Shown: positions 51,722-62,003, counted from the stretch's first letter. The stretch: 64,000 nt of DNA from Sphingopyxis sp. FD7 (GCF_003609835.1 NZ_AP017898.1:2480001-2544000), one strand, 5' to 3'. Numbers and translations: made by a program. The notes: generated by a model not told the origin, from the letters alone.

Positions 51722-53077
51722 TCATTCGCCCGCGTCGTTCACCGCGCTCGGCGCCGCCGCGAGCTTCGCCAGCGGCCGCGCCGCCTGTTCGGCGACCGGG
51801 AGCGTCGGAATCTCCCGTCCCCCGGTTTCGATGTCGAGCGCCTCGAAACGCCTGGCCTGCGTCAAAACCTGTGATTCGAAGCTGCCGACAAAGGCGTTGT
51901 AGGCGCCGGTCGCCTGATCGAGATTCTTGCCGACGCGCGCGATGTGCGCGCCCATCACCGACATGCGCGCATAAAGCTCCTTGCCCAGCATCGCGATCTC
52001 GCGCGCCTGGTTGGCAAGCTTTTCCTGTCGCCACACCGCCGCGACCGTGCGCGCGATCGCGATGAGGTTGGTCGGCGTCGCGAGCAGCACCTTGCGCTCG
52101 AACGCATAGTCCCAAAGCTCGTGATCATGGTCGAGCGCGGCGGCGAGGAAATGTTCGCCGGGGACGAACATCACGACGAAATCGGGCGTGTCGTCGAACT
52201 GGTTCCAATAGGCCTTGGCGCCGAGCGCGTTGACATGCGCCTTCATCGCTGCGGCGTGCGCGGCGAGATGCGCCGCCCTTTCGCCCTCGTCGACCGCGCC
52301 GAAGGCGTCCTGATAGGCGTTGAGCGAAACCTTGGCGTCGATCACCAGGCTCTGGCCGCCGGGCACTTTCACCACGACGTCGGGACGCAGCCGCGCGGCC
52401 TCGCCGCTATCGACGCTCACCTCGGTCTGGAAATCGGCATGTTCGCTAAGCCCGCAGCTTTCGAGCACGTTGCGAAGCTGCTGCTCGCCCCAGCGGCCGC
52501 GCGCCTTGGGCGCGTGGCGCAGCGCGTTGACGAGCTTTGCCGCCTCGCTCGACACGCGCTCGCTCTGCGCGCGCATCGATTCGATCTGACCCTGCAATAA
52601 TCCGAATGCGCTCTGGCGCTCGGTCTCGACCTTCTTCACCTCGGTTTCATATTTCTCCAGCCGTTCATGGACGGGCTGGAGCAGCGCCTTCAGATGCTGG
52701 CCCGCGCTTTCCTCGCTCTGCCGGAAGCGCGCCTCGGCACGGTCAAGGAACGCCTTCTGCGCTTCGCTCAGCATCGTCTGCCCGACTTCGCGAAACTGCG
52801 CGGTGAGCGCCGCCTGCGCCTGGGTGAGCTGCGCGATCTGCGCGTCGTGCGCCGCATCGCGCGCCTTTTGCTCGGCGAGCAGCGCCGCGAGTTGAATGTC
52901 CGCGGCCTTGCGAGCCTCGGCCTCGGCGGCCAAATCGGTCACGGCCGCCTTGAACCGCTCGGCCAGCCCGTCGCGCTCGGCCTTCAGCGCCCCCGCCTCA
53001 CGACCGGCGAACAGCCAGCCGACCAGGGCGCCGACGACAAGGGCAACAAGGGCGACACCAAGTGATAGTCCATCCAT
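51722..53077 (-). CDS. rmuC: RmuC-family DNA recombination protein
   Basis: A 451-residue protein with an N-terminal membrane helix (4-26), a long coiled coil (30-190) and the RmuC nuclease-like domain (about 195-400) with RGRWGEQQLRNVLESCGL, LRPDVVVKVPGG and VIDAKVSLNAY. The last two fit the PD-(D/E)XK metal site. Loss of rmuC raises inversion rates in E. coli; precise role unknown. The tail after residue 405 is low complexity. Confidence 0.92.
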   Translation of the reverse strand: MDGLSLGVALVALVVGALVGWLFAGREAGALKAERDGLAERFKAAVTDLAAEAEARKAADIQLAALLAEQKARDAAHDAQIAQLTQAQAALTAQFREVGQTMLSEAQKAFLDRAEARFRQSEESAGQHLKALLQPVHERLEKYETEVKKVETERQSAFGLLQGQIESMRAQSERVSSEAAKLVNALRHAPKARGRWGEQQLRNVLESCGLSEHADFQTEVSVDSGEAARLRPDVVVKVPGGQSLVIDAKVSLNAYQDAFGAVDEGERAAHLAAHAAAMKAHVNALGAKAYWNQFDDTPDFVVMFVPGEHFLAAALDHDHELWDYAFERKVLLATPTNLIAIARTVAAVWRQEKLANQAREIAMLGKELYARMSVMGAHIARVGKNLDQATGAYNAFVGSFESQVLTQARRFEALDIETGGREIPTLPVAEQAARPLAKLAAAPSAVNDAGE

Positions 53078-53491
53078 GGACGGAACATAGGACGAACGCT
53101 GCGGGCTTGGCTAGGGGCTAATTGGTGGTAGGACGAACCGCCGGCCTTGGGGTCCGAAGCGGTCGGCGCGGCCCCGGCGCAATCGGTCCAAAGGTCAGGA
53201 AAGGTCAGCCTTGTGCGGCGGCCGATTGGCTGCTCGCGGCGCGCAGGTCGCGCGATTGACGCCCCTGTTTTCACGCCGGGCGGCGAGCGATTTGTCCACA
53301 TTTGAAAGAGCCGGGATGAAGGCTGGCACAGCCGGGCCATGTCGGACAGCTTTTGGGTGGCCGGTGTGGGGTGGGGAGCGGACGTTGGGCTCCTCCCCGG
53401 AACGGGGAGGAGCGCCGCGTCCGCAATCGGTCGCTTGCGGACATTCAAATCAGTCCGCGCAGCCTGTGATATGGACGCGGGAGCAAGGTTG
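53078..53491. other. 414-bp gap with repeat fragments
   Basis: No gene is supported. A short palindrome CTCCTCCCCGGAACGGGGAGGAG lies at about 53391-53413 with family-E-like flanks (GGTGTGGGGTGGGGAGCGGA at 53360s). The rest is featureless. Confidence 0.45.
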
Positions 53492-55813
53492 CTACTCCCT
53501 GGGGCCAATCTCCGTCCGCAGCTCCGCGATCAGCGCCTCCACCTTCGGCAGCCGCACCTCCTCTTCATCGAGAATCGCATGGAAAACGCGGCGTTTCATC
53601 GTCGCCAGCACCGCTGCGGACAGCGCGCCCTCACCGGTCACGCTCGACGCCACGATGTCGATCAGCCGGTCGGCACCGTGCAAGCGCCCCCAGAGATAGT
53701 CATTCTCGCGATAGGCGCGGCTGAAGAAAGCGCCGAAGCTGTTGAACTCGATCCCCTTCAGCATCGCCGCCGCGCCGCCCTGGCGGATCGCGGTCGCGTC
53801 GGAGGGCGAGATGCGGTCGATCTTGATCGGGTCATATTCGTCGAATCCTTCGCCCTGGAGCAGCGGCAAGGTCGCGATGTCGTAAAAGGGATAGCCCAGA
53901 TAGGCGAGCAGCAGCACGCGCCGGTCGTCCTTCGGCATCGCCGCGAGCCCCGCGGCGATCAGCGCGTCGGCCTCGCCATCGACGGCGGCGAGATCGCGGC
54001 GCGCGGCGATCGCGTCGATCCAGTCGCCGGGTCCGGCGTCGGCAGGCAGGTCGAGATCGGCGAGCCAGCTGTCGCCTTCGCGGTCCAGATAACGACCGAG
54101 CGCCGCAAAGATCGCCTCGCGCATCGCGTCGCACGCAGGATCGCGCGCGTCGCGCCTTGCCTCGACCGCGGTGTCGAGCTCGCGCGCCAGGAAACGCAGA
54201 CGACGGATGCGAAAGCCGAGGTCGTGGGTGCGGAAAAAGACGATCGCATCGCCGCTTGCCCCGGCTCCCTTCTTCCCCGAAATCCGGTCAAGCCCGCGCG
54301 CACGAACCTCGTCCCACAGCGCGAGGCGCCGGTTCGCCCGGTGAATCGCCCCCTCGGCAGGCCGAAGCCGGTCGATCAGGCGCGCGAGATCCTCGATCAC
54401 CGCCGACAATTTGAGGTGGCCATAAGGCGCAAAGGCAAAGCCCGCGCGCGCCGCGGCCTGTTCCTGCGCCTTCGCGCGCCATTTCTGGAGCCGCGCGGGC
54501 GTCGGCGTGTCGAGGAAAAAGGTCGTGCCGAACAGCGCCGCCACCTGTTCCTCGACCTCGACCTTCATCGCGTCGACGATATGCTGCATCCGGCGAATGC
54601 GCCGCGACATGCCCTCGATCGCCTCGACATTGTCGCGGATCGGCTGTTCGCGCGGGATTTCGGAAAGCGCGCCGAGAATCGTCGGCACGAAACCCGGCAA
54701 GCGCGGCTTGTCGCCATCGGCCGGGTCACCGGGCTTGCCGAAGCTGATCGAGCGAAAGTCGGGCTTGGGGTCGATATAGACGAAGCGGCGGTCAATCTCG
54801 CGCCGTGCCGGGCGCTGCTTCAGCGCCGCGATCGCCGGGCGGAAGGGCGCGTTGGCGAGCACCGAACCGTCGATCAGCACGCGGTCGGCGGGGTCGCTCG
54901 CCTCGCCCGGCGGCAGTTGCACGCGGATGAAAGCATCGCGGCCGGGCCAGTCCAGCCCGCGCTTTTCGAGCACGCGGTCGATCTCGCGCAAGGTGAAGGG
55001 CGGGAAGGCGCCCGGAAAGCTGGCGGTCGCGCGCGCCGCCGCCGCGAGCGCCGGCACGTCGTCGAGCCGCTTGCCGACGCGGCCATCCTCGCGGAAATGC
55101 AGGATCAGCCGATGCTCGTCCTCGGTGACGCGCGGTGGGCTGTTGAGCGCGAGGGGGACGCTGTGCCCCGCAAAATCGGTGACCGACACGAACAGGTCGA
55201 CGGGCTGGCCGTCCGGCACCAGCACCGGGCCGCGCGGCGCCGCGTCCATTGCCGCAAAGGCGTCGAACAGCAGGTGCGAAAAGGTCTCGCCGCCAAAGGG
55301 CGGCTCGAACCAGCGCGCGCGCACGAAGCGCGACAGCTTGGCGCGCACCTCGTCCTGCGCGGCTTCGCCGACGGTGCGGTCGATGCTGTTGCCGCGCCGC
55401 TTCATCGCCCAGCCGGCGATCGGCACCGCCCAGAACTTCGTCATTTTCGATAGCGGTCGGGCGTCGGGATCGAGCAGATTGTCGACATCGGCGCTCTCCA
55501 GCCAGAGGTCGGTGAGCGGATCGAGCGATTCGCCCGTCGCCAGCGCGCGGGCAAGAAAGATACCGTTGATGCCCCCCGCGCTGGCGCCCGCGATAATGTC
55601 GGTAAAGACGCGCAGCCGCACATTGCCCTGCGCCTCGATGGCGGCGATCAGGTCATGATACACCGCTCCCGCGCCGTCGATCGCGCCGCCATCGTGAAAG
55701 GCGCGCGACGCGACCGCGAGCCGCCACACTTCCTTGGTGACGCCGTGCATATAGACGGCAAGGCTGATGCCGCCGTAACAGATCAGGGCGAAGCGCAGTT
55801 CCTTTTCCCGCAT
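53492..55813 (-). CDS. Patatin-like phospholipase-family protein
   Basis: A 773-residue cytosolic protein of the large bacterial patatin type (TIGR03607-like). The oxyanion CYGGISLAVYM, the nucleophile in GASAGG (residues 76-81) and the Asp of the dyad in LIDGSVLANAP are all visible, so it should be catalytically competent. A long C-terminal extension of about 400 residues of unclear function follows. ATG 55813 is chosen because the patatin domain starts directly after it; no good ribosome site is visible and the longer frame is repeat DNA. Confidence 0.9.
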   Translation of the reverse strand: MREKELRFALICYGGISLAVYMHGVTKEVWRLAVASRAFHDGGAIDGAGAVYHDLIAAIEAQGNVRLRVFTDIIAGASAGGINGIFLARALATGESLDPLTDLWLESADVDNLLDPDARPLSKMTKFWAVPIAGWAMKRRGNSIDRTVGEAAQDEVRAKLSRFVRARWFEPPFGGETFSHLLFDAFAAMDAAPRGPVLVPDGQPVDLFVSVTDFAGHSVPLALNSPPRVTEDEHRLILHFREDGRVGKRLDDVPALAAAARATASFPGAFPPFTLREIDRVLEKRGLDWPGRDAFIRVQLPPGEASDPADRVLIDGSVLANAPFRPAIAALKQRPARREIDRRFVYIDPKPDFRSISFGKPGDPADGDKPRLPGFVPTILGALSEIPREQPIRDNVEAIEGMSRRIRRMQHIVDAMKVEVEEQVAALFGTTFFLDTPTPARLQKWRAKAQEQAAARAGFAFAPYGHLKLSAVIEDLARLIDRLRPAEGAIHRANRRLALWDEVRARGLDRISGKKGAGASGDAIVFFRTHDLGFRIRRLRFLARELDTAVEARRDARDPACDAMREAIFAALGRYLDREGDSWLADLDLPADAGPGDWIDAIAARRDLAAVDGEADALIAAGLAAMPKDDRRVLLLAYLGYPFYDIATLPLLQGEGFDEYDPIKIDRISPSDATAIRQGGAAAMLKGIEFNSFGAFFSRAYRENDYLWGRLHGADRLIDIVASSVTGEGALSAAVLATMKRRVFHAILDEEEVRLPKVEALIAELRTEIGPRE

Positions 55814-56011
55814 GGCCGCGTGATAGCGCGGATCGCCGGGCCGCGTCACCCCCGACGCCGCGAGGTGTCGGCAATGCGGTGGGGAGCGGGCGTTGCGGCC
55901 ATTTAGGGTCAGGCCCCGCCCTTTCGGGGGAGGGGCTGGACAGCGAAGCGTCCGGAATCGGTCGAAACCAGCCGCTCCCACCCGCCCCTCTCCAACAAAT
56001 CCTCTTGCATT

Positions 56012-56026
56012 TGCGAATGTGTCGCA
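56012..56026. promoter_or_regulatory. Fur-like palindrome TGCGA-N5-TCGCA before the TonB receptor
   Basis: An exact 5-bp inverted repeat in an AT-richer patch 30 bp ahead of the receptor ATG. Placement and gene type suggest iron-responsive control; the site match to any Fur consensus is only approximate. Confidence 0.4.
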
Positions 56027-56056
56027 CTAGCGGCGACCTCCCAACAGGAGTTGATA

Positions 56057-58207
56057 ATGAATCGCAAATGGCTCGTCGCCGCGTTGCTGTCAGGCGCGCT
56101 TCCCTTCCCCGCATTCGCGCAGGACACGCGGCCCGTCGACGAAGCGATTGCGGGAGATGCGGGCGAAACGATCGTCGTCACCGCCGCGCGCACCATCCTG
56201 CCGCCCAACGCCCTGCCGCTGACGATCGACGTCATCGACAAGGACACGCTCGACCAGCAGATCGCCATCTCGGGCTCGGTCACCGACGCGGTCGCAACGC
56301 TGTCGCCCAGCTTTTCGCCGACGCGGCAGAAACTTTCGGGCGCGGGCGAGACGCTGCGCGGCCGCTCGCCGCTCTATGCCATCAACGGCATTCCGCAATC
56401 GACCCCGCTGCGCGATGGCAGCCGCGATGGTTTCACCATCGACGGCTTTTTCGTCGATCGGGTGGAACTGATCTTCGGATCGAACGCCTTGCAGGGAATC
56501 GGCGGCACCGGCGGCATCGTCAACCAGGTCACCGTCGGCGCGCCCGCCGACGAGGGTGTGTCGGGCCGCGCGTTGCTCCAGGCGAGTGCCGACAATGACT
56601 TTTCCGACGAAGGCATGGGCGGCAAGGTCGCGGGCCTCGTCCAGTATAAGGCCGGGCGCTTCGACGCCTCGGTCGGCGCCGCATGGGAACGCCGGGGCGT
56701 CTTTTTCGACGGCGAGGGGCGCCCCGTCGGCATCAACCTGACGCAGGGCGAGACGCAGGATTCCGAAACCCTCTCCTTGTTCGGTCGCTTCGGCTACGCC
56801 GTCACCGACACGATGCGGCTCGACCTGATCGCGAGCCGTTTCGAGCTCGAAGGCGACGGCGATTACGCCGCGGTTGCGGGCAACAAACTCGGCGGCGTGC
56901 CGACGAGCGCGCGGCCCGGCACACCGCCCGGCGTTCCCGCGACGAATCGTACCGAAAGCCTGGCATTGTCGCTGACCGACAGCGACCTTGGCGGCGGCAA
57001 TTTCGTCAGCCAGATTTTCTGGAACCGCAGCCGCGACACCTTTGGCGGCGAACCCAATCCGATCGCGACCTTTCAGGATGCGGCGATCGCGCCCGTCGGC
57101 ACGCTGTTCGACCAGTCGCAGAACCGCAGCCGCAAATATGGCGGCAAGCTTTCCTATGAACGCGCGGTGCCGGGGCTGGAAGCGCTGACGCTGATCGCCG
57201 GGTTCGACGCGCTGTGGGACACGACCGAACAAAGGCTGATAGCAACCGACCGCGTCTGGGTGCCACCGACCGATTTCCGCAGTCTGGCGCCCTTCGGCCA
57301 GGCGAACCTCAAGCTTGCGGGCGGGCTTGTCCGGCTCGCGGGCGGGGTGCGCTATGAAAATGTGAAGATCACGATCGACGATTATACGACGCTCGCGTCG
57401 GCGGGCCGCACGTTCGTTTCGGGCGGCAGCCCGACCTTCGACGATGTGCTGCTGAACGGCGGGGTTATCTTCGAGCCGATCCCCGGCATCCGCGCCTATG
57501 CGAGCTATGCCGAGGGCTACACCGTCCCCGACGTCGGCCGCATCACGCGCGCGGTGCGCACGCCCGGAATCGACATCGACAGCTTCCTCGACATCTCGCC
57601 GATCGTGTCGAACAATCGCGAACTGGGCGTCGAGGTGAAGCGCGGCCCGCTCGACGCCAGCGCGACCTATTTCTGGTCGTCGAGCAAGAAGGGCCAGTTG
57701 CTGATCGCACGCCCCGACGGCATTTTCGATGTCCAGCGCCAGCGCGTCGAGATCGAGGGGCTGGAGATCAATCTGGCGGTCAAGATGCCGATCGACGGGC
57801 TGACGCTGTCGGCGGGCTATGCGCATATCGTCGGCCAGTTCGACGACGACGAGGACGGCGTGGTCGAAACCGACCTCGACGGTGCGAACATTTCGCCCGA
57901 CCGGCTGAACCTCGCGGCGGCCTATGCCAGCGGCCCCTTCTCGGCGCGGGTGCAGACGCAATTCTATCTGGCGCGCACCTTCCGCGGCCCGAACCGCGAC
58001 GCGCGCAACGATTTCGAGGGCTACAACCTCACCGACGCGATCGTCCGCTATCAGACCAGCCTCGGCGGGGTCAGCCTCGCGGTGCAGAATCTGTTCGACA
58101 AGCAATATATCAGCTACGCGAGCGACACCCAGCGGCCGACCGACAATTTCTTCAATTTTGCCGGGCGCGGGCGCAGCTTCACACTGGGGTGGGATTATCG
58201 CTTTTAA
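56057..58207 (+). CDS. TonB-dependent outer-membrane receptor
   Basis: A 716-residue siderophore-type receptor. The signal peptide ends PAFAQ (about residue 22), followed by a plug domain (about 35-160) opening GETIVVTAAR, the TonB-box-like region, and a beta-barrel ending in Phe (LGWDYRF). ATG 56057 has AGGAG six bases ahead; two codons earlier a TTG is less good. The PepSY protein follows 120 bp later. A palindrome in the promoter suggests iron control. Which siderophore it takes is unknown. Confidence 0.93.
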   Translation: MNRKWLVAALLSGALPFPAFAQDTRPVDEAIAGDAGETIVVTAARTILPPNALPLTIDVIDKDTLDQQIAISGSVTDAVATLSPSFSPTRQKLSGAGETLRGRSPLYAINGIPQSTPLRDGSRDGFTIDGFFVDRVELIFGSNALQGIGGTGGIVNQVTVGAPADEGVSGRALLQASADNDFSDEGMGGKVAGLVQYKAGRFDASVGAAWERRGVFFDGEGRPVGINLTQGETQDSETLSLFGRFGYAVTDTMRLDLIASRFELEGDGDYAAVAGNKLGGVPTSARPGTPPGVPATNRTESLALSLTDSDLGGGNFVSQIFWNRSRDTFGGEPNPIATFQDAAIAPVGTLFDQSQNRSRKYGGKLSYERAVPGLEALTLIAGFDALWDTTEQRLIATDRVWVPPTDFRSLAPFGQANLKLAGGLVRLAGGVRYENVKITIDDYTTLASAGRTFVSGGSPTFDDVLLNGGVIFEPIPGIRAYASYAEGYTVPDVGRITRAVRTPGIDIDSFLDISPIVSNNRELGVEVKRGPLDASATYFWSSSKKGQLLIARPDGIFDVQRQRVEIEGLEINLAVKMPIDGLTLSAGYAHIVGQFDDDEDGVVETDLDGANISPDRLNLAAAYASGPFSARVQTQFYLARTFRGPNRDARNDFEGYNLTDAIVRYQTSLGGVSLAVQNLFDKQYISYASDTQRPTDNFFNFAGRGRSFTLGWDYRF

Positions 58208-58214
58208 CCGGGCC

Positions 58215-58300
58215 TGTTCCCCCGCGAAGGCGGGGGTCCATCTCCGGACGGTGTCGTGTCGAACCAACCGGAGATGGGTTCCCGCCTTCGCGGGAACACA
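58215..58300. repeat. Dispersed palindromic repeat, family B, copy 4
   Basis: TGTTCCCCCGCGAAGGCGGG paired with CCCGCCTTCGCGGGAACACA, TCCATC/GATGGG inside. It separates the TonB receptor from the PepSY gene. Confidence 0.85.
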
Positions 58301-58327
58301 CGGTTTTTTCAGGATGACCTTTCCAAA

Positions 58328-59413
58328 ATGATGAACCTGCTCGATACGCTGCACCGCTGGACCGGAGGGCTGATCGGCCTCGTGCTGGCGCTGCTCGGCC
58401 TGTCTGGCACGATCCTGCTCTATGAGCATCTGTGGATCGGCGTTCCGGGCGCCAGCGACCCGCTGCGCGGCGACCTTGCGAGCGTCGCCGCCGCTACCGA
58501 AACGCTGATGGCAGCGCCGGGCGCGCAGGGCATCATCTATGCCGACGACCGCTTTGGGATGCATCAGCTGCGATTGGAGCAGGGGGCGGGCGCCTATGCC
58601 AGCCAGTCCGGCGAGATCGCCGCGCGCTGGGCAAGCCAGTGGGAACGGCCCGAATTGTGGATCTTCGATTTCCACCACCATCTCTTCGCGGGCGACAATG
58701 GCGAGTGGGTGATCGGCATCGCGGGGCTTGCCGGACTCTTCTTCGTCATCAGCGGGGCGATCCTCTGGTGGCGGACACGGCGGACCTTCCAGCTGCGCCT
58801 CTGGCCCAGGCGCCTGTCGCGGCCGTCGATCGTCATGCACCACCGCGACCTCGGCATCATTGTCGCGCCGCTGCTGCTGATCTCGATCGTCACCGGCACG
58901 ATGATGATTTTTCGTCCGTTCGCCCTGGGGATGGTCGCGCCCTTTGGCCCGGTCGCGGAGACCGCCAGGGCGCTCGAACCGCCGAAATACAAGGGCGGTC
59001 CGCTGGCGGCGAAGCCCGATTACGCTGCGATGCTGACCAAAGCGCGCCGCCGCTTCCCCGACGCCGAGTTCCGCATCCTCAGCCTGCCGCGCAAGGATGG
59101 CGACCCGATCAGCCTCAGGATGAAACAGCCCGCCGAATGGCTCCCCAACGGCCGGACGACCCTGTGGTTCGACGCCGCAACGGGCGACCTGCTCGGCGCG
59201 CGCGACGCGCTCGCGATGCCGCCGGGGGCGCAGGCGTTCAACATGGCTTTCCCGATCCACGCATCCAGGGTCGGCGGTTGGGCCTGGCGCGGCCTGCTGA
59301 CGGTTTCGGGCCTGTCGCTGACGCTGCTCGGCAGCCTTGCGGTATGGACCTTCTGGTTCCGGCGGCCGAAAGCAGCGAAGCGCAGGGCGCAGGCAGCGCT
59401 GGTTTCGATTTAG
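58328..59413 (+). CDS. PepSY-associated transmembrane protein
   Basis: A 361-residue inner-membrane protein with four likely helices (about 12-32, 137-157, 180-200, 325-347) and the typical LLDTLHRWTGGLIGLVLALLG opening split as LLDTLHRWTG and LIGLVLALLG. DFHHHLFAGDNG gives a His pair suited to haem, and MHHRDLGI a second. Members adjoin siderophore receptors and may act as reductases for ferric-siderophore release. The start is one of two adjacent ATG codons (58328 or 58331). Confidence 0.87.
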   Translation: MMNLLDTLHRWTGGLIGLVLALLGLSGTILLYEHLWIGVPGASDPLRGDLASVAAATETLMAAPGAQGIIYADDRFGMHQLRLEQGAGAYASQSGEIAARWASQWERPELWIFDFHHHLFAGDNGEWVIGIAGLAGLFFVISGAILWWRTRRTFQLRLWPRRLSRPSIVMHHRDLGIIVAPLLLISIVTGTMMIFRPFALGMVAPFGPVAETARALEPPKYKGGPLAAKPDYAAMLTKARRRFPDAEFRILSLPRKDGDPISLRMKQPAEWLPNGRTTLWFDAATGDLLGARDALAMPPGAQAFNMAFPIHASRVGGWAWRGLLTVSGLSLTLLGSLAVWTFWFRRPKAAKRRAQAALVSI

Positions 59414-59465
59414 GGGTGCATGGCGGCTTCGGGGTGGGAAGCGGACATTGAGGGGTTGCGCTGGT

Positions 59466-59586
59466 CTCCCCTCCCGCAAGCGGGAGGGGCAGCGAGACTT
59501 ACGAACTTTGTTCGTTAGTCGCAGCGGGGTGGGCCATTGCCACGCTGCTGCCCACCCCCGACCCCTCCCGCAAGCGGGAGGGGAGA
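59466..59586. repeat. Dispersed palindromic repeat, family E, intergenic copy
   Basis: CTCCCCTCCCGCAAGCGGGA, then GGGGCAGCGAGACTT, AACTTTGTTCGTTAG hairpin, GCAGCGGGGTGGG, and the closing CCCTCCCGCAAGCGGGAGGG. Shares its core with the copy inside the DNA ligase gene (20628-20756). Confidence 0.88.
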
Positions 59587-59670
59587 GAATGGCAGCTTCC
59601 GGCCGAAACCCGTCATCGCCGACCACGCCGCTTTCCTATTCTATCCGCCACCCTATATCCTCCCTCATCC

Positions 59671-61839
59671 ATGATCCGCGCCCGTGTCCTCCTGCTCACC
59701 GCTGCTCTCGGCCCGCTCGACTATCGCGTGCCGCAGGGGAGCGAAGCGCCGCTCGGCAGCGTCGTCGTCGCGCCGCTGGGTCCGCGGCGGATGGGCGGGG
59801 TGGTGTGGGAGGACGAAAGCTTTGGCGCGCCCGATCCGGTCGGCGACAACCGGCTGCGCAACCTCTATGAAATCGTGCCCGTCCCGCCCGTGCCTGCGCC
59901 GCTCCGTCGCCTCGTCGAATGGACCAGCGACTATTATCTCAGTCCCCCCGGCGCAGTGCTGCGCATGGTGCTGCCCGGCGTCGCCTTTGCCGACGCGCGC
60001 CGTCCGATCGTCGAATATCGCGCAACCGGCGAAATCCCGAAGCGGATGACGCCGCAGCGGACGCTCGCGCTCGAAAAGATCGGCGACCGGCAGGGCATCG
60101 TGCGCGAACTCGCCGCGCTTGCCGAGGTGAGCGAGGCCGTGATCCGCGGGCTTGTCCAGACCGGCGCGCTCGAAGCCGTGACCGTCTCCGCCGACCAGCC
60201 TTATCCCGAACCTGACCCCCTCTTCGCGCCGCCCGACCTGTCCGCCGAGCAGGCCGCCGCCGCCGCGCAGCTGCGCGATGCCGTCGCCGCCGCAAAGTTC
60301 GACACGCTGCTGCTCGACGGCGTCACCGGGTCGGGCAAGACCGAAGTCTATATGGAGGCGATCGCCGCCGCGATCGAAGCGGGCAAACAGGCGCTGGTGC
60401 TGCTCCCCGAAATCGCGCTCACCGAGCCAATGCTCACCCGCTTCGCCGCGCGCTTCGGCTGCGAACCCGTTGCGTGGCACAGCGGACTTCGCTCCACCGA
60501 GCGCCGCCGCGCGTGGCACGCGATCGCGAGCGGTGAGGCGAAGATTATCGTCGGCGCGCGCTCGGCGCTCTTCCTCCCCTATGCGAATCTCGGCGCCATC
60601 GTCGTCGACGAGGCGCATGAGACGAGCTTCAAGCAGGAGGATGGCGTCCATTATCACGCGCGCGACGTCGCGGTGATGCGCGGGCATTTCGAGGCGTTGC
60701 CGGTCATCCTCGCGAGCGCGACCCCGGCGCTCGAAAGCCTCGCGATGGTCGAGGCGGGGCGCTATCGCCACATCCGCCTCCCTGCCCGCTTCGGCGGCGC
60801 GACGCTGCCCGGTCTCGCCGCGATCGACATGCGGCGCGATCCGCCCGACCGCGGCCGCTGGCTCGCGCCGCCGCTCGTCGATGCGCTCGCCGACCGGCTC
60901 CACAAGGGCGAGCAGAGCCTGCTTTTTTTGAACCGCCGCGGCTTTGCGCCGCTGACCCTCTGCCGCACCTGCGGCCACCGCATCCAGTGCCCCAATTGCA
61001 CCGCCTGGATGGTCGAGCACCGGCTCGTCCATCGCCTCGCCTGTCACCATTGCGGCCATGTCATGCCGCCGCCGCGGCTTTGCCCCGAATGCGAGGACGA
61101 GGACAGCCTTGTCGCCTGCGGCCCCGGCGTCGAGCGTATCGCCGACGAGGTGGCGTTGCGCTTTCCCGAAGCGCGCGCCGCCATCGTCACCTCGGACACG
61201 CTCTGGTCGCCCGCGAAAGCCGCCGAGTTCGTCGCCAATGTCGAACGGGGGCTCGTCAACATCATCATCGGCACCCAGCTCGTCACCAAGGGTTATCATT
61301 TCCCCAATCTCACCCTCGTCGGAGTGGTCGACGCCGACCTCGGCCTCGACGGCGGCGATTTGCGCGCGTCCGAACGCAGCTTCCAGCAGATCGCGCAGGT
61401 CGCGGGGCGGGCCGGGCGCGGGGTCAAGCCCGGCGACGTGCTGATCCAGACGCGCGTGCCCGAGGCCCCGGTGATGGCCGCGCTGGTCGCGGGCGACCGC
61501 GACGGTTTCTATGCCGCCGAGGCCGCGGCGCGGCGGCGGGCGGGCGCGCCGCCCTATGGGCGCTTCGCCGCGCTCATCATCTCGTCGGAAGACCTCGACG
61601 TCGCGCGTGGCGTCGCCAGGCGGCTGGGCGACAAGGCGCCGGTCGCCGACGGCCTCGCCGTCTATGGCCCCGCCCCCGCGCCGCTGGCGATGCTGCGCGG
61701 CCGCCACCGCTTTCGCCTGCTGCTCCACGCCCCGCGCAGTTTCGACCTGCAGGGCACGATCCGCAGCTGGGTGAACAGCATCGACTGGCCCGCAAAAGCG
61801 CGGCTCGCCATCGACGTCGATCCCTATAGTTTCGTTTAG
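59671..61839 (+). CDS. priA: Primosomal protein N' (PriA helicase)
   Basis: A 722-residue replication-restart helicase. The 3'-DNA-binding domain (1-105) is followed by a helicase core with Walker [13 protein letters not shown] (about 217-228), DEAHE, and the zinc-binding set CRTCGH, CPNC, CHHCGH and CPEC (about 430-475). GRAGRG is near 585. It loads DnaB at stalled forks. A palindromic repeat precedes it. Confidence 0.97.
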   Translation: MIRARVLLLTAALGPLDYRVPQGSEAPLGSVVVAPLGPRRMGGVVWEDESFGAPDPVGDNRLRNLYEIVPVPPVPAPLRRLVEWTSDYYLSPPGAVLRMVLPGVAFADARRPIVEYRATGEIPKRMTPQRTLALEKIGDRQGIVRELAALAEVSEAVIRGLVQTGALEAVTVSADQPYPEPDPLFAPPDLSAEQAAAAAQLRDAVAAAKFDTLLLDGVTGSGKTEVYMEAIAAAIEAGKQALVLLPEIALTEPMLTRFAARFGCEPVAWHSGLRSTERRRAWHAIASGEAKIIVGARSALFLPYANLGAIVVDEAHETSFKQEDGVHYHARDVAVMRGHFEALPVILASATPALESLAMVEAGRYRHIRLPARFGGATLPGLAAIDMRRDPPDRGRWLAPPLVDALADRLHKGEQSLLFLNRRGFAPLTLCRTCGHRIQCPNCTAWMVEHRLVHRLACHHCGHVMPPPRLCPECEDEDSLVACGPGVERIADEVALRFPEARAAIVTSDTLWSPAKAAEFVANVERGLVNIIIGTQLVTKGYHFPNLTLVGVVDADLGLDGGDLRASERSFQQIAQVAGRAGRGVKPGDVLIQTRVPEAPVMAALVAGDRDGFYAAEAAARRRAGAPPYGRFAALIISSEDLDVARGVARRLGDKAPVADGLAVYGPAPAPLAMLRGRHRFRLLLHAPRSFDLQGTIRSWVNSIDWPAKARLAIDVDPYSFV

Positions 61840-61870
61840 AGCGTCGTGCGCTAAATCGGCGACGCTTCAA

Positions 61871-62003
61871 TTCCGTTCGTGTCGAGCCCTTCGACTGCCT
61901 TGCAGGCGCTCAGGGTAAACTTCGACCTTTGGTCGAAGTCGAGACACCCCTCGGCATCGCGCAAGGTCGATGGGTGTCTCGACTTCGCTCGACACGAACG
62001 GAA
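61871..62003. repeat. Dispersed palindromic repeat, family A, copy 3 (double unit)
   Basis: TTCCGTTCGTGTCGAGC and GCTCGACACGAACGGAA are perfect inverted ends; inside is a second palindrome around GGTCGAAGTCGAGACACCC / GGGTGTCTCGACTTCGC. Twice the size of the other family-A copies. Confidence 0.85.

Noticed and set aside
56090..59626. A 1178-residue open frame on the minus strand
   Set aside because: Antisense to the TonB receptor and PepSY genes, with shadow composition; both plus-strand genes carry clear family signatures.
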